The position numbers and the translations under genes are program-made. A DNA stretch of 64,000 bases from Trichomonas vaginalis G3 (Eukaryota; Parabasalia; Trichomonadida; Trichomonadidae): assembly GCF_026262505.1 (NCBI RefSeq), contig NC_067206.1, forward strand, positions 22,955,896 through 23,019,895, read 5' to 3'. Positions 49,065 through 59,653 of this stretch are shown here, in pieces. The notes beneath the pieces are model-generated. The model searched no databases, had not been told where the DNA came from, and saw only the letters and a list, made by a program, of their open reading frames with translations. Position 1 is the first letter of the stretch. Every line of letters starts with the position of its first letter.

Positions 49065-49859
49065 CTACAGCGACAATGATACTCTTTGACTTTCTTCACA
49101 CTTTTTGATCAATATTGTACAATATTTTCGTAAAATCTGATTGTATTCAATCCAACGCTTTATATTTTCTTTTCCATCGATCTGCCTTCGATATAATTCA
49201 GGTAAATCATTGAGCAAAAGCATTAATAACTTTCTAAGTCGATTCAGAGGAAAGTCGTCAAGTGTGAAATAATCTATATATTTCTGCTCATCATATTCTC
49301 TATCAATGGCAATTTTAGCCCATTTATAATAGTTTGTGAAATTTATATAACCATATCCTTCTTTGGTTTCATCATCAATGGGAAACGTACTAATGTTTTC
49401 CAAATCACGCTCAAACAGAATGTAGTCCGCAAAAATTTTGTCGTTCTCTGAATATCTTCTGTAATCAATCAACCCATTGTTGACAACCGGCTTTTTAAAA
49501 TAATAATTTGTATTTGGATAATAAAATGTAGAGTCATCATTTCTATAAATCCTATAATATGGCGTGTAGCCTTTATCCATGCAAAATTTAAATAGAGCAG
49601 CATATGTTTCGTTACAATAATCGTATAATTCGTTCCATTTTTGAACATCAATAATATCCATTGGAAATGGAAGAATTGATGTACTGATGTAGTTTGTTGA
49701 AGAATTTTGATGCTCGTAAACGTTATCTTCGACGTATTCATATAACTTTAACATATCTTGGTTATCTTTAAAGGAAGATTGTATGTAATTTATCATTGAG
49801 TAATTAACCTGATCACTAGACGATGATCTAATACAATTAACTAATAAAAACATTGTCAT
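49065..49859 (-). CDS. Tandem family member 5, 264 aa, signal-peptide-like start
   Basis: The 5' module (MTMFLLVNCIRSSSSDQVNY onward) and leader are near-identical to member 3. The middle is distinct and Tyr-rich (PNTNYYFKKPVVNNGLIDYR). The C-terminal module has DEQKYIDYFTLDDFPLNRLR and YRRQIDGKENIKRWIEYNQI, with a shorter tail than members 1-3. It is a probable secreted or membrane-targeted lineage-specific protein of unknown role. Confidence 0.65.
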   Translation of the reverse strand: MTMFLLVNCIRSSSSDQVNYSMINYIQSSFKDNQDMLKLYEYVEDNVYEHQNSSTNYISTSILPFPMDIIDVQKWNELYDYCNETYAALFKFCMDKGYTPYYRIYRNDDSTFYYPNTNYYFKKPVVNNGLIDYRRYSENDKIFADYILFERDLENISTFPIDDETKEGYGYINFTNYYKWAKIAIDREYDEQKYIDYFTLDDFPLNRLRKLLMLLLNDLPELYRRQIDGKENIKRWIEYNQILRKYCTILIKKCEESQRVSLSL

Positions 49860-50063
49860 TTTGATTAAACTATATTATTCTAAATTTATTTTGAATTACA
49901 TGACAAAGTCAAAAAATGCATTCAAATTTTCATTGATGAAAAATTCTCATTATATCAAGTGAGATTCCATAAAATATTATTCGATACTTTATGGAAATTT
50001 CCCTAGAGTAAAAATTAAATAAGCAAACATTTTAATATATAAAAACATAAAATAAAAATAAAA

Positions 50064-51815
50064 TTAATCCTTTGGACTATTATTCTTCTGACTATCCAAA
50101 GGAACAAAAGGCTGGAAGTCTAAAACAGTTTCTATTCCATTCTCGTTTTCCATCATTGACTTACTTCTTTCGTAATAAGAAGTTTTTGCTGATCTATTCG
50201 TAAGAGTTGCAGGCAAAGTTTCTCCAAGTTCTTTGAAATACATTTTACCATCATCACCAACAGCGTATTTATCATTAACTCCCAACATTTTAGAGTTCCT
50301 TGCTGGGACAAGAGGAAGAGGACCTTTCAAGTCTGATTGTGTCTTCTTTCTTGGAGTAACAACAGTTTTGCTTGATGCTCCAGATCTCGATGTAGATCTA
50401 ACAGGAGGTTCTCTTGTAGTTGTTGCATAAGCGTGTGGTCTGAGATTTCCTGTTTCCATGTAAGAAAAGAATTCATCCCTTCTAACATATGAATCAAACT
50501 CTTGCTTTGCAATTGATTTATCAACTTTCATTTCGAGGTTAAGTTTGATCTTTCCGATGTCTTTCTTGATATCTTCCATGTTTTTGAGTCCATCGAGTAT
50601 AGTAATGATATCGCCACGTTGCAAATTCGAACCAATTCCTGTTAATGCAGCTGTTAATTTTTCAGTTATTTCTCCTTCGACATCTTCCAAAACTTTGGCA
50701 GTTAAAGCAGCAGTATCTATTGCAGATGATGATGGTGCGTTCTTTATATTCTCGTCCATTACTTCAATCAACTCGTCTTTGTTCTTTTCGCATGTACTAT
50801 CACAGTTTTGTGGTCCATCAAAATTGGTTGCAACAGTTCTTTTCTTGTATTTCCTAAGAATGAGGGTTGCTTTGGGTTCCGAAGCTTCTGTAACACCACT
50901 ATCACATCCAATGTCTCTAACTTCAACACGCTCATAGTTTTCTGGGGATAAAGCTGCGTTGTCATCGTCATCAACGACAGAACTTGCGAGACGCTTAAGT
51001 TGTGAGAACTCATTGATGATCTCTGCCTGCTCCTTGTTAACTCTGTTACGTTCGATGTTCAGCAATTCGAAGCAGCGCTGCACTTTTTCGTCATTTGATA
51101 ATTTGCTTTCAGAAAATACTTGAGGAATGATATCAGGTATGCGAACTTGCTTGCTCTGTGGCATACTCTTGAACATCATTATAAGTTCGGCAATGTTTGA
51201 CGTTGAAATATAATTATTCATTTCTTCTTTATCGACTTTTGTGGCCATTCTTTCTTCAGTAACTTCGTTTTGTTTAGAAATATATTCTTTGAATGCATTG
51301 ATTTTATCATCTGCATTTTTTGCGTTATCTTGAATCTTTTGATGGATTGCTTGAATTGCTTCAGTAGTATCATTTGACATTTTACTTGCTTGCTTGATTT
51401 CTACTTTGAGATCCTTAATTTCTTCTGGTTTTAAGGAACCTGTCATAAAATCTTCGAATTTTTCGTGTTTTTGCTCCATTCTTGAGATTCTGGATAGAAC
51501 AGATTGTATTCTATCATCTATATCACCAAGAGCATCATCCATTTTTTGTCCATCCTGTGTATAAACTGTAATAGGATTTCTAGATAAATAATTTTGAACG
51601 GCATCATCAACATTTAATAACTGATTATTTAAGAAGTTAACTTCGTTTTTAATTTGCGCGAATTTTGTTGTTAATGCTTTAATTCCTTGGTACAACATAT
51701 TTTGAAAATTTAAAATTTGTTTCATTGAAGACTGAAAGATATCAATACTTTGTCCCAATTGATTCATCTGAGATACAGCTGTTGGAGGAATGATATCCTC
51801 TATAAAACTATCCAT
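50064..51815 (-). CDS. Coiled-coil protein, 583 aa
   Basis: A largely helical protein. Residues about 15-210 form coiled coils (MNQLGQSIDIFQSSMKQILN, FDDIDDR-type heptads, MEQKHEKFEDFMTG). A middle acidic/low-complexity part follows (ASSVVDDDDNAALSPE), then a second helical part with ITEKLTAALTGIGSNLQRGD and LNLEMKVDKSIAKQEFDSYV. The C-terminus is basic and Ser/Thr-rich (TREPPVRSTSRSGASSKTVV, TPRKKTQSD). It resembles cytoskeletal or flagellar coiled-coil proteins such as DUF4795-type axonemal proteins in general layout only. A structural role is likely but unproven. Confidence 0.6.
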   Translation of the reverse strand: MDSFIEDIIPPTAVSQMNQLGQSIDIFQSSMKQILNFQNMLYQGIKALTTKFAQIKNEVNFLNNQLLNVDDAVQNYLSRNPITVYTQDGQKMDDALGDIDDRIQSVLSRISRMEQKHEKFEDFMTGSLKPEEIKDLKVEIKQASKMSNDTTEAIQAIHQKIQDNAKNADDKINAFKEYISKQNEVTEERMATKVDKEEMNNYISTSNIAELIMMFKSMPQSKQVRIPDIIPQVFSESKLSNDEKVQRCFELLNIERNRVNKEQAEIINEFSQLKRLASSVVDDDDNAALSPENYERVEVRDIGCDSGVTEASEPKATLILRKYKKRTVATNFDGPQNCDSTCEKNKDELIEVMDENIKNAPSSSAIDTAALTAKVLEDVEGEITEKLTAALTGIGSNLQRGDIITILDGLKNMEDIKKDIGKIKLNLEMKVDKSIAKQEFDSYVRRDEFFSYMETGNLRPHAYATTTREPPVRSTSRSGASSKTVVTPRKKTQSDLKGPLPLVPARNSKMLGVNDKYAVGDDGKMYFKELGETLPATLTNRSAKTSYYERSKSMMENENGIETVLDFQPFVPLDSQKNNSPKD

Positions 51816-52387
51816 TCCTCAAAAATAAAATAACGGAAATGAGTAAAAAATATTGGAATATCAATTTTATCATAGAAAACATTATTTTTATTAAACATGA
51901 TTTTTCTCAAATCTTTAATCCATTAGGATCAAGGATTAAAAATAAAATCTTTTGTTCGATTGATCACATACTAACACTATGCTTATATCAAAACAATCAT
52001 TGGTTTGAATTGAATCACAACTTGCCGGTTCATAATACTGATATGAGGTTTCAGGCTTATTTGTTGCTTTTATTTCAAATGAATAATAGCTAAATAATTT
52101 GAACTTATGGTAATCAATTAACTTGATTAAAATATCTATGTTCATTATTTACAGATAATATAATTTTAAATCGAAATATTATGCTATATAGCAGCTCGTG
52201 TTCATAACTCTTTCAATAAATTAGATACTTTTTGATATAAATAATGCTCAAAAATTAATATTAGATTTTATATTAAGATGTGTAGGTTATTTTGTAGAGA
52301 TATGCAAAGTTTTTAGTACCCAACATTAAAAAATACGAATATGTATACAATTATCATTGTATCGTAATAAATAAAGAAGTGAAATGA
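51816..52387. other. Host spacer, nothing recognised
   Basis: About 570 bp of AT-rich DNA between two minus-strand genes. Short open stretches on both strands show no protein-like composition. No repeats or RNA genes are seen. Confidence 0.55.
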
Positions 52388-52867
52388 TTATTGTGGGAAT
52401 GGCGTTGGGAAATACTGGCGGAGTTTACTTCTGAATGTCATAATCATTAAAATGATCCAAACAGGAGAAGTATATCCAAAAACTTTTGCCGCAATAATTG
52501 TTGGATCGTTTGGATTATCATTTTGATGCTTGAAAACGTAATATGATGCTAAGAAGGAAAATGCTGTCATAACGTATACCATGCTTGCCAGAAAACCTTC
52601 AGCACCAAATTGCCAAGACATACCTTCAGAAAAAACGAGGGTTCTGATCTTGCCATTTTGATCATATTGACCACCAATAAATGGTGAGTTATGGACCCAG
52701 CAGAAAATTGTACCGGCTGAAATGACCATGAAAGATGAGAATACGATTAACATGCAAATTGTCATTGATGGGATTTTAATGGTTGAAATTGGAATTTCTA
52801 ACTCTGGAACAAAGAATCGGTCTTCTGCAAATGGAGCAAGTATGATATCTTTGAAGCTCTTTCCCAT
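52388..52867 (-). CDS. OSTC/OST3-OST6-type oligosaccharyltransferase subunit
   Basis: This 159-aa protein has four predicted membrane segments (about residues 32-55, 85-108 and a hydrophobic pair near 125-145). The conserved layout matches OSTC/DC2: PSMTICMLIVFSSFMVISAG, a short lumenal loop HNSPFIGGQYDQNGKIRTLV, GAEGFLASMVYVMTAFSFLA (like MEGLASSFLF in OSTC), and a C-terminal FRSKLRQYFP (like FMRMKLPGY). OSTC is a small subunit of the ER N-glycosylation complex. Length fits the family (about 150 aa). An OST3/6 protein lacking the thioredoxin domain would look similar. Confidence 0.78.
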   Translation of the reverse strand: MGKSFKDIILAPFAEDRFFVPELEIPISTIKIPSMTICMLIVFSSFMVISAGTIFCWVHNSPFIGGQYDQNGKIRTLVFSEGMSWQFGAEGFLASMVYVMTAFSFLASYYVFKHQNDNPNDPTIIAAKVFGYTSPVWIILMIMTFRSKLRQYFPTPFPQ

Positions 52868-53285
52868 TGAATTGTCACTTTTTTATGTGAATTAATCTTT
52901 TATGTCAAATTCTACGAATTCCTTGTTAAAGGCTCACATGTTGGAATTTGAAAAAAATTCACAAACATTCGCCGACGAAAACTCTTAGTAAGATACCTTA
53001 TATAACTTTTCACTTTTGCGCTACAGATGTTATAATATTTTTGTTAAATTTTTTAAAATCGGTTCTAAGCACCCTATAACTCATATGATTTGTGCATGAT
53101 CTGTATCAAAGGTTAATAAATAGTAGAATTGTAAAATATAAAATAATTCATAATTATTACAAAAACGATATTTTAAAAGAAGTATGGCGCACATACACAG
53201 ACAGGTCTTCGTTTTTTATTTGTAATAACTAAATAATTAACCTCCAAAAGCATTCAATGCAAAAGATATATCTATCAAAAATATA
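52868..53285. other. Host spacer before the DNA transposon
   Basis: About 420 bp of AT-rich sequence with no recognised gene, repeat or RNA. The TTAA at its end is the insertion site of the Kolobok-like element. Confidence 0.5.
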
Positions 53286-56200
53286 TTAAGGGTGCCCTAT
53301 AGACGATAGACCACCCTCAGAAAAGCACTTTTAAGGTTATTTCTGTTAAGCTTTTATCTCGTTCAAGAGAGAGATTTTTTGAACTTTACCATATCATAAT
53401 GCTTAGTTATATTATGACCAATCTCTACGATTTTGAAGATTTAAATTACGTTGAGAATTCATCGATTTTGTGATTTTTTGATTTTATTTCGAGTTTTTTT
53501 GATTTTTTCAAAAAAATAAAAAAGAAAGAAAATAAGGAAGGCATATAGTGTTTTCATTTAAAACAATTATTACAGTAAACAATGTCGCCAATTATTGGTT
53601 TTTTGAAATAATAAATTTGAAAAATGAAATATTGAGCATATATTCTACCCAATATCAATTGACTGATTAAATACAATATATATCTTTGCTTTATTCACTT
53701 TGATTACTTTTGTATTAAAAAAACCGTAAAATTTGGCGGGATTTTAGCTCTTCCTATGGAGTATTCTATTCCAATCATGGAAGGATACACAATTGAAGAT
53801 ATATTAATAACATATAAAGCTGATGACTGCCAAAAAGGGTCTATCATCGAACTGTTTATTCAAATAAGAAACCTTTTTCGCATTTCATTAATCTAAACCA
53901 GCTTAATTCAAAACAAGATCATTCACAATCAAATGTTAAGGAAGAAACAATATTCAACGTCAAATTTAAGCCTGGAGTTCCGTATAGTGACGTTGTCAAG
54001 AATCTTCATACTTACATTTCTCTTATATCTGGTGCAGGATTTTCAAAACACATCGAATTGGCATCACTCCTAAACTTTCATTGCCCAACAGAAACTACAT
54101 TACTTGCGCATCTAAAGAGCATATTGCCAGATCTTGAGAAAGTTGCAACAGCAAGTTGTGAAGCTAATATACAAGAAATTCTTAAACATGATTCAGAATA
54201 CAAATTTAATGTTTCATTAGATTGCGCATGGAGTTCTAAGCGCGATGCTTTACATGCCGTCATTACGCTTATAGATATAAATACAAACAAAATATTAGAT
54301 TTTAGAATAGTTTCAAGGCATCCAGAATTAATAAAATTCAAAAGTCCCAAAATTTTGGTTGAACCAAAAATTTCACCAGGATTAATGGAAAGCTATGCAT
54401 TACGTGATATGTTGAAATCTGATTTATGGAAAAAAATAAAAGTTTTTTGTTCAGATGGTGATGTTAAAGATTCAACAATGATAGAGAATTCTGGTGCACA
54501 ATTATCACATGTAAGAGATCCAAATCATGTGATAAAATCAGCATTTTCAAAAATTGTCACTAAATATCCTAAATTTGAAAAAATATTTAGGATCCTTTTT
54601 GCATGCCCAACATTAAAACCAGAGCAAAAGGTTCAGAGATGGATGGGATTAATTAATAGATATCCAGGAGAATCACCAGAGCATATCGAAAAAAGAGAAA
54701 TTATTACAAATATTGCTCCATTGTTTCTAAGAATCAGCAAACAATATCATACAAATTTCAACGAAGCTTTCAATTCATTGAAAGCCCATTTAGTCCCAAA
54801 AAATCTTCGTTGGATTATTGGATTTCCAGCCAGAATTTTTGTTTCTGTATTTGCGTATAATGAAGACAATTGGAAGACAAAACTAAGAAGATTAATGGGT
54901 ATAGATGATTCTTATTTTGATGAAGATATTTTACAAGTTATATTAAATTTCGAAAATAAATCCGATTATGACCATATCAGAAGAACTTCGGAAAACTACA
55001 GAAATCATAACAGATGCGTTCATTACATTCCAGATGAAATTGACCCAGAATTCGCTGACTTAGTTCCTCATAAACCGTCAAAAGATGGATCCAGATCCGA
55101 AAAAATTGAATACACTGACGATGAGGATCCGCCAGCGGATGAAGAACCGTCAGAATCTGAAAATCTTTCACTTCCAACAGATTATCCAAAATTCAACAAA
55201 AAATCTATATTTGGTTCCGATATCAAAGTACCACCAGATTGGAAAAGGTTTTCATTTTTCTTCAAGGCGAAGGAAATTCCAGATGATCCTCAAGAATTCC
55301 AAAATTTATTATCCAAATTTAAACAAGATCTTTATAATACGTACTCGTCTTTAATTCGTATTAATGAAGAAAACATCTCGGCTGTTGCAGTTTACGATTC
55401 TCAGCAAGCAAAAGAAATTATGAATTCAGCTTTTACTGATTTTCATAACTTTGAGAAAATTAAGATAAACGCAATCAATTATCTTAACGTCCTCAGCCAC
55501 AATCCACCATCTCTTGAAATGATAGCAGATTTTCATCCTGATTTGATACAACTTCCACAGACACTCAAAAACTCATGATAAGCCTAAAAAACAAAAGCTT
55601 GGTATCAAGCTTGGAAAAAATCTCAGTTTTCTTGCCGTTATTGTTCAACTTATTACATTTCGACCATTAATGCACAAACTATTTGACGAATTATTCTCTA
55701 ATCCCAATGAGCAACAGTTAATATACAAAGAAATATTATCGCTCACAAATCGGAACTTTTCGGAAAATGCAGATGTTACTTATCTGTATCACCTGTACTC
55801 GAACGGCAAAAGATACATCAAGCTGATCCAATTGATGCTTTCAAACAATTACAAGAATCGCTTGCATGTGAAGCTAGGCAACTAGATCTTATTGATTATT
55901 TCAAAAAATTCTGCTGGGGATTTACAGATAAAATTGACATTCCTCTTGTTAATAATAACGAACTTCAAGTTACTCCTACTTTTTCAGATTATCTTTTTAT
56001 TGATGTTGCTGGTTTTACGTTTCCATTGGATGATTACACATGGAATAACAATCCAGCTGTAAAATCCAAACTAGTAGCCATAATAACTTATCACAGTCGA
56101 CAATATAATATTATATTTTGGACGAAAACATCAATTCATGGATTCTCTTTTGTAATACCAAAATATCTTACATTCGTGATGAGGAATTGGCGAATAATTT

Positions 56201-56778
56201 AAACAAAGGCGCATATAATACACCAAAATATTTGATTTTCGAAAAAATTTAGGTTTTTCAAAAATTAAATCTTTCATTTGTAATGTATGAATAAAATGTA
56301 TGTATTTGATATAATTGATACATTCGAAATTTTTATTCTGAAAAAAAATAATAAACAATTTTTGGCTTTTGTGATCTGATAATCTGTAAGAATAAATACC
56401 GACAAATTTTATTAATATTCATCGTAAAAGTATTCGGCTCTTGATGTAAATAAGGAATATTTTTTTTCAAAAGTTGCTTTTGAAGACTCTTTTATCAAGT
56501 AGCTGCATTTATTCATTGATAAGAAAGTATGCTGTACCAAAAATCGATAATTCACCACATTAACGGCCAATTTTGTTTTGCATTTCGACAAAAAAGCTCC
56601 TTTTATATAACATTACTGGGCGAAAATTAGAGTATCTACGATGACAAAACAAAATACATCAACTTGATTTTTTGCCGAGAAAAATGTTTTTGGAGGTACC
56701 AAAATAGGTCTCGAAAAGCATTGGTTTTATTTAAGGTTATTTTTTCTGAGGGGGCTATCGTCTATAGGGCACCCTTAA
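53286..56778 (+). mobile_element. Kolobok-like DNA transposon with TTAA target duplication
   Basis: TTAA stands at 53,286-53,289 and 56,775-56,778. Inverted termini begin AAGGGTGCCCTATAGACGAT, match for about 24 bp, and resume with CCCTCAGAAAA. The internal gene encodes a transposase with Kolobok-type motifs. Length is about 3.5 kb. TTAA duplications are the rule for Kolobok and piggyBac; the protein fits Kolobok. Between 53,320 and 53,755 only AT-rich subterminal DNA is seen. The transposase is frameshifted, so the copy is probably not autonomous. Confidence 0.75.
53756..56202 (+). pseudogene. Kolobok-like transposase, frameshifted
   Basis: The main open part is 54,058-55,578 and is open upstream without ATG to about 53,870. 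Motifs: first Asp in KFNVSLDCAWSSKRDALHAV, second in KVFCSDGDVKDSTM with RDPNHVIKSAFSKI after it, and Glu in NFNEAFNSLKAHLVPKNLRW. This is the Kolobok pattern of D, GDGD-like, NH-K and NE-N-PK. A start MEYSIPIMEGYTIEDI at 53,756 lies in another frame, so a frameshift near 53,870 is likely. Similarity continues past the stop at 55,578 in other frames (LSFLAVIVQLITFRPLMHKL, then EARQLDLIDYFKKFCWGFTD) to 56,202, giving about three frame breaks. Confidence 0.72.
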
Positions 56779-56802
56779 AAAAAAACTAGTTTAGAAGTCT
56801 GA

Positions 56803-58470
56803 CTACACTTTTTCTCCGGAGCCAGATTCATTTGATTTCTTCCTAAATACGAAGAACCAGACAAGAACGCAGACAATTACTATGAATGCGATAACTCCAA
56901 TTACAATGCCTACTATTGCTCCACCACCTAGACCATTTGATTTAGAGTCGCCATTTGATTTAGAGTCATCGTTTTGATTGTTTTCCTTAACAAAGGTTAC
57001 TTCGCTATTTGCTGAATAAGATTTTACTTCATCTTCTGATTTGACACCAGGTGGAATTTCGTAGATAATATTCTTTTCAAAATATGATTTTCCATATTCT
57101 TGTGAAAATTTTTCACGTTTAATGGTAACATGGATTTTTGTCTCATCAACATATTTATCTTTTTGGAAATCAGGGGTTGCAACTATCACTTCGCCATCTA
57201 GTTTTCCTTTCCCTGTTGCGAAGTAACTATTAATTAGAGATAGATTGACGTTATTATTTCCAGTTCCTTCAATTTTTTTGTTCTCTGGTGTATTTGCTAC
57301 TAAACCGAATGTGATTGTTTTATCTTTGGTATAAACTACATTTTGATCAAACTCGAATGCATTCTTTGTTGTGAAAAATGAATGATTAGTTACAGAATCA
57401 GTATGAATTGGCTCTGTTATTGTAGCAACTTGAACTTTGCATTCTTTTGAAGTGTCAGCGCATTGAATAACACTAACGTACTGGGATCCAGCTACACTAA
57501 ATGGATTTTCATATGTTTTACCTTTGTCATTCTTTGAAGATCTGTCATAGACGGTAACTTTGAATTTTCCCTTTGATGCGAAAACGAAGCTTCCTAGCGT
57601 GCAATTTGATTTGCCTGGTTTGATGTTTAAATCCTTCTCATATGGCTTATCATAAAAACCTATTGGTCTCTCGCATCCTTCTGGATACACTTCTTCTTCA
57701 ATACTGCCTCCTTCTAGGAATATTTTTTTATTTTCTTCAGTTTATTTGATAACTTCTTCAAGTGTGAATGCATCTTCATTTGGGAGAAAATATAATACAT
57801 CTTCACCAAATGGATTTTTGAAACCGGAAATTGGTTGTTCAGTAGTATCTTCTTCCCATACAACATTAACTTTCTCCGCAATTGGCTCAAAACGTGTGGT
57901 TAAACCAAGCCAATATTTGAAACTCGTTGGTTGAGAAAAACTTTGAGAAAAACTAGTTAGATTAGAGAACTCTTTATATACCATTCGAGGGTTCACAGAG
58001 AAATTTAGTGGATATTGATTCCACGTGAATACATCTAATGCTCTTTTTGGTGTTATTTCAATGACTTTATTGAATGATTTCATTGTCGTAAAAATGCTAT
58101 ATGATCTTAATAGATTGGGATCTGATGTTCTAATACCAACAATTTCTAATTTCAAATCTTGTGAAGGATCCATTGCTTCAATCTTCATTTCATTTTCTTT
58201 CATTTTGGCTCCAAATAAAAAAGGATTTTCTTTTGTTCCTGTTTTAATAATAATTTTCGTTCCTTGACGATCTTTTTCAATGATTTTATATGTAGCGACA
58301 AATGGGTTATCGGATTTTATTAATACTGACCCTTCTATGCATAAAACAGTGCCTTTCGAAACTGTACGTGTTAAGTGTGACCCCATTCCTACCGTGAATG
58401 AATTTTGGTATGTGCATCCTTCAATAGATATGTCTGCAGACCAAATATTGATCAATAAAAATGCGAACAT
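56803..58470 (-). CDS. Type I membrane surface protein with one in-frame stop
   Basis: A hydrophobic start MFAFLLINIWSADIS (signal-peptide-like) is followed by two similar extracellular parts. Each has a Cys early (EGCTYQNSFTVG; EGCERPIGFYD), ENPF or KNPF turns, YSIFTTMKSF/HSFFTTKNAF and AVxVVW/EVTFV ends. A Ser/Asn/Gly linker precedes one TM helix (GAIVGIVIGVIAFIVIVCVL) and a short basic tail (FRKKSNESGSGEKV). TAA at 57,742-57,744 splits the frame: 242 codons before it, and the rest continues in the same frame to 56,803. This is a nonsense-mutated gene, a readthrough case, or two genes; one gene is most likely. Confidence 0.65.
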
Positions 58471-58472
58471 AA

Positions 58473-58477
58473 AGTGA
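58473..58477 (-). promoter_or_regulatory. Initiator-like TCACT before the membrane protein gene
   Basis: Minus-strand TCACTTT lies 3-7 bp upstream of the ATG at 58,470 and fits the trichomonad initiator TCA(+1)Py(T/A). It supports this start codon. Confidence 0.55.
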
Positions 58478-58554
58478 TATGAAATTGCATTGAATTATTT
58501 TACGTTTAACTAATGTATATACGATTCTCCATTGTAAACAATATTTTCATAATT

Positions 58555-58834
58555 AAAAAAAAAAAAAAAAAAAAAAAAGGTACTGGGGCTTCCAGGGCTG
58601 CGCCCCTCTAGCCCCCTGAAGATGTTTAGTATAACACCAGGTCCCTCGGTCCCTCGGTTAAACGAACTTCTCTGAAAAAGTGTGACAACATGACATTTTG
58701 ACAACAGTCCAGGAAGTCTTAACAAGATAGGATGGTTATTTTACAAAACCGACAAGACCTTAACCGAGTAGTTTTCATGTTTTTGTCACTTTTCTGTCAC
58801 TTTTCAGGGTAAAAACATTTTTATTATATATAAA
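58555..58834 (+). repeat. Left terminal repeat of element C and leader to the methyltransferase gene
   Basis: An A-run and GGTACTGGGGCTTCC are followed by the GGGCTGCGCCC hairpin module. Next comes a block of CCTCGGTC-type repeats (58,641-58,660), a GTGACAACATGACATTTTG block, and an AT-rich leader with CTTTTCTGTCACTTTTCAG just before the methyltransferase start at 58,835. The CCTCGGTC and GACAACATG blocks recur in internal spacers of A and B (3,216, 4,470, 5,665 and 32,910). Confidence 0.7.
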
Positions 58835-59653
58835 ATGAATTTTACAAAACCACCGTTACCCTTCTTTGGAAATAAGAGTAGATGTAAAGATATTCTATTG
58901 AGAGAACTTAAGAAACTACCGAATGGTCTAACATTTGTAGATTTGTTCGGTGGAAGTTTCTATATATCTCATTTGTGCCATACTGTATTTCCTGACTCAA
59001 AGATTATATGCAATGACTTCGACAACTATATGAACCGTCTCAAACATATACCAGACACAAACAAAATATTGAAAGAGTTAAAAGAAAAGATACCTATAGG
59101 TAAGATGGAACGTATACCATTAGATAAGAAAAATACTGTCAGAGAGGTTTTGAAAAAAGCAGAGTATATTGACTGGGATAGTATATCTTCTAGACTATTA
59201 TATAGTGGTTCTATAAGAGTTCATGACATTGAAACACTTATGTCAAACGTTTTATATCTTAACTATACAAAGGTTTTCAAAGAGAACATAGAAAAATATA
59301 CTGAGGGTATAGAGTTTGTGAGATGTCGTTGGACAGAGTTGTATGAAAAATATAAAAACAAGGAAAATGTTTTCTTTATAGTAGACCCACCGTTCTATAA
59401 CACATATGATTTTCAATACCAAGCAGACTGGACTTTGAGAGACTCTTTAGAAACTTTAGACGTTTTACATAACCATCCATGCTTTTACTTTACATCCGAT
59501 AAAAGTGGTTTGGAAAGTGTCATGAGATGGTTAGAGGATATACATGACTATGATTTTAGATACGATAAGATAGAATATGAGAGAGGTCCTATAAACCGGA
59601 GAAAGTGTCATAACAAAGAAATTTTATTGGTAAGTAAATGTGGTTTGAAATAG
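58835..59653 (+). CDS. N6-adenine DNA methyltransferase (element C)
   Basis: This 272-aa gene looks whole. MNFTKPPLPFFGNKSRCKDI holds the N-terminal FFGNKS motif. LTFVDLFGGSFYISHLCHTV (about residues 34-53) is the AdoMet-binding strand and loop. DPPFYNTYDFQYQADWTLRD (about 186-205) has the catalytic DPPF (DPPY class), and FYFTSDKSG follows. The layout fits D12-class Dam-like adenine methyltransferases (usual length 260-290). It may mark element DNA against nucleases or alter chromatin. It is first after the terminal repeat, and its end overlaps the 43-aa gene by 16 bp. Confidence 0.85.
   Translation: MNFTKPPLPFFGNKSRCKDILLRELKKLPNGLTFVDLFGGSFYISHLCHTVFPDSKIICNDFDNYMNRLKHIPDTNKILKELKEKIPIGKMERIPLDKKNTVREVLKKAEYIDWDSISSRLLYSGSIRVHDIETLMSNVLYLNYTKVFKENIEKYTEGIEFVRCRWTELYEKYKNKENVFFIVDPPFYNTYDFQYQADWTLRDSLETLDVLHNHPCFYFTSDKSGLESVMRWLEDIHDYDFRYDKIEYERGPINRRKCHNKEILLVSKCGLK

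Noticed and set aside
50064-51815. Specific axonemal (DUF4795) assignment of the coiled-coil protein
   Set aside because: Only general coiled-coil layout supports it; no diagnostic motif could be confirmed by eye.
53286-56778. piggyBac transposon, from the TTAA sites
   Set aside because: The transposase motifs (GDGD-like, DPNH-K, NEAFN-PK) fit Kolobok and not the piggyBac DDD pattern.
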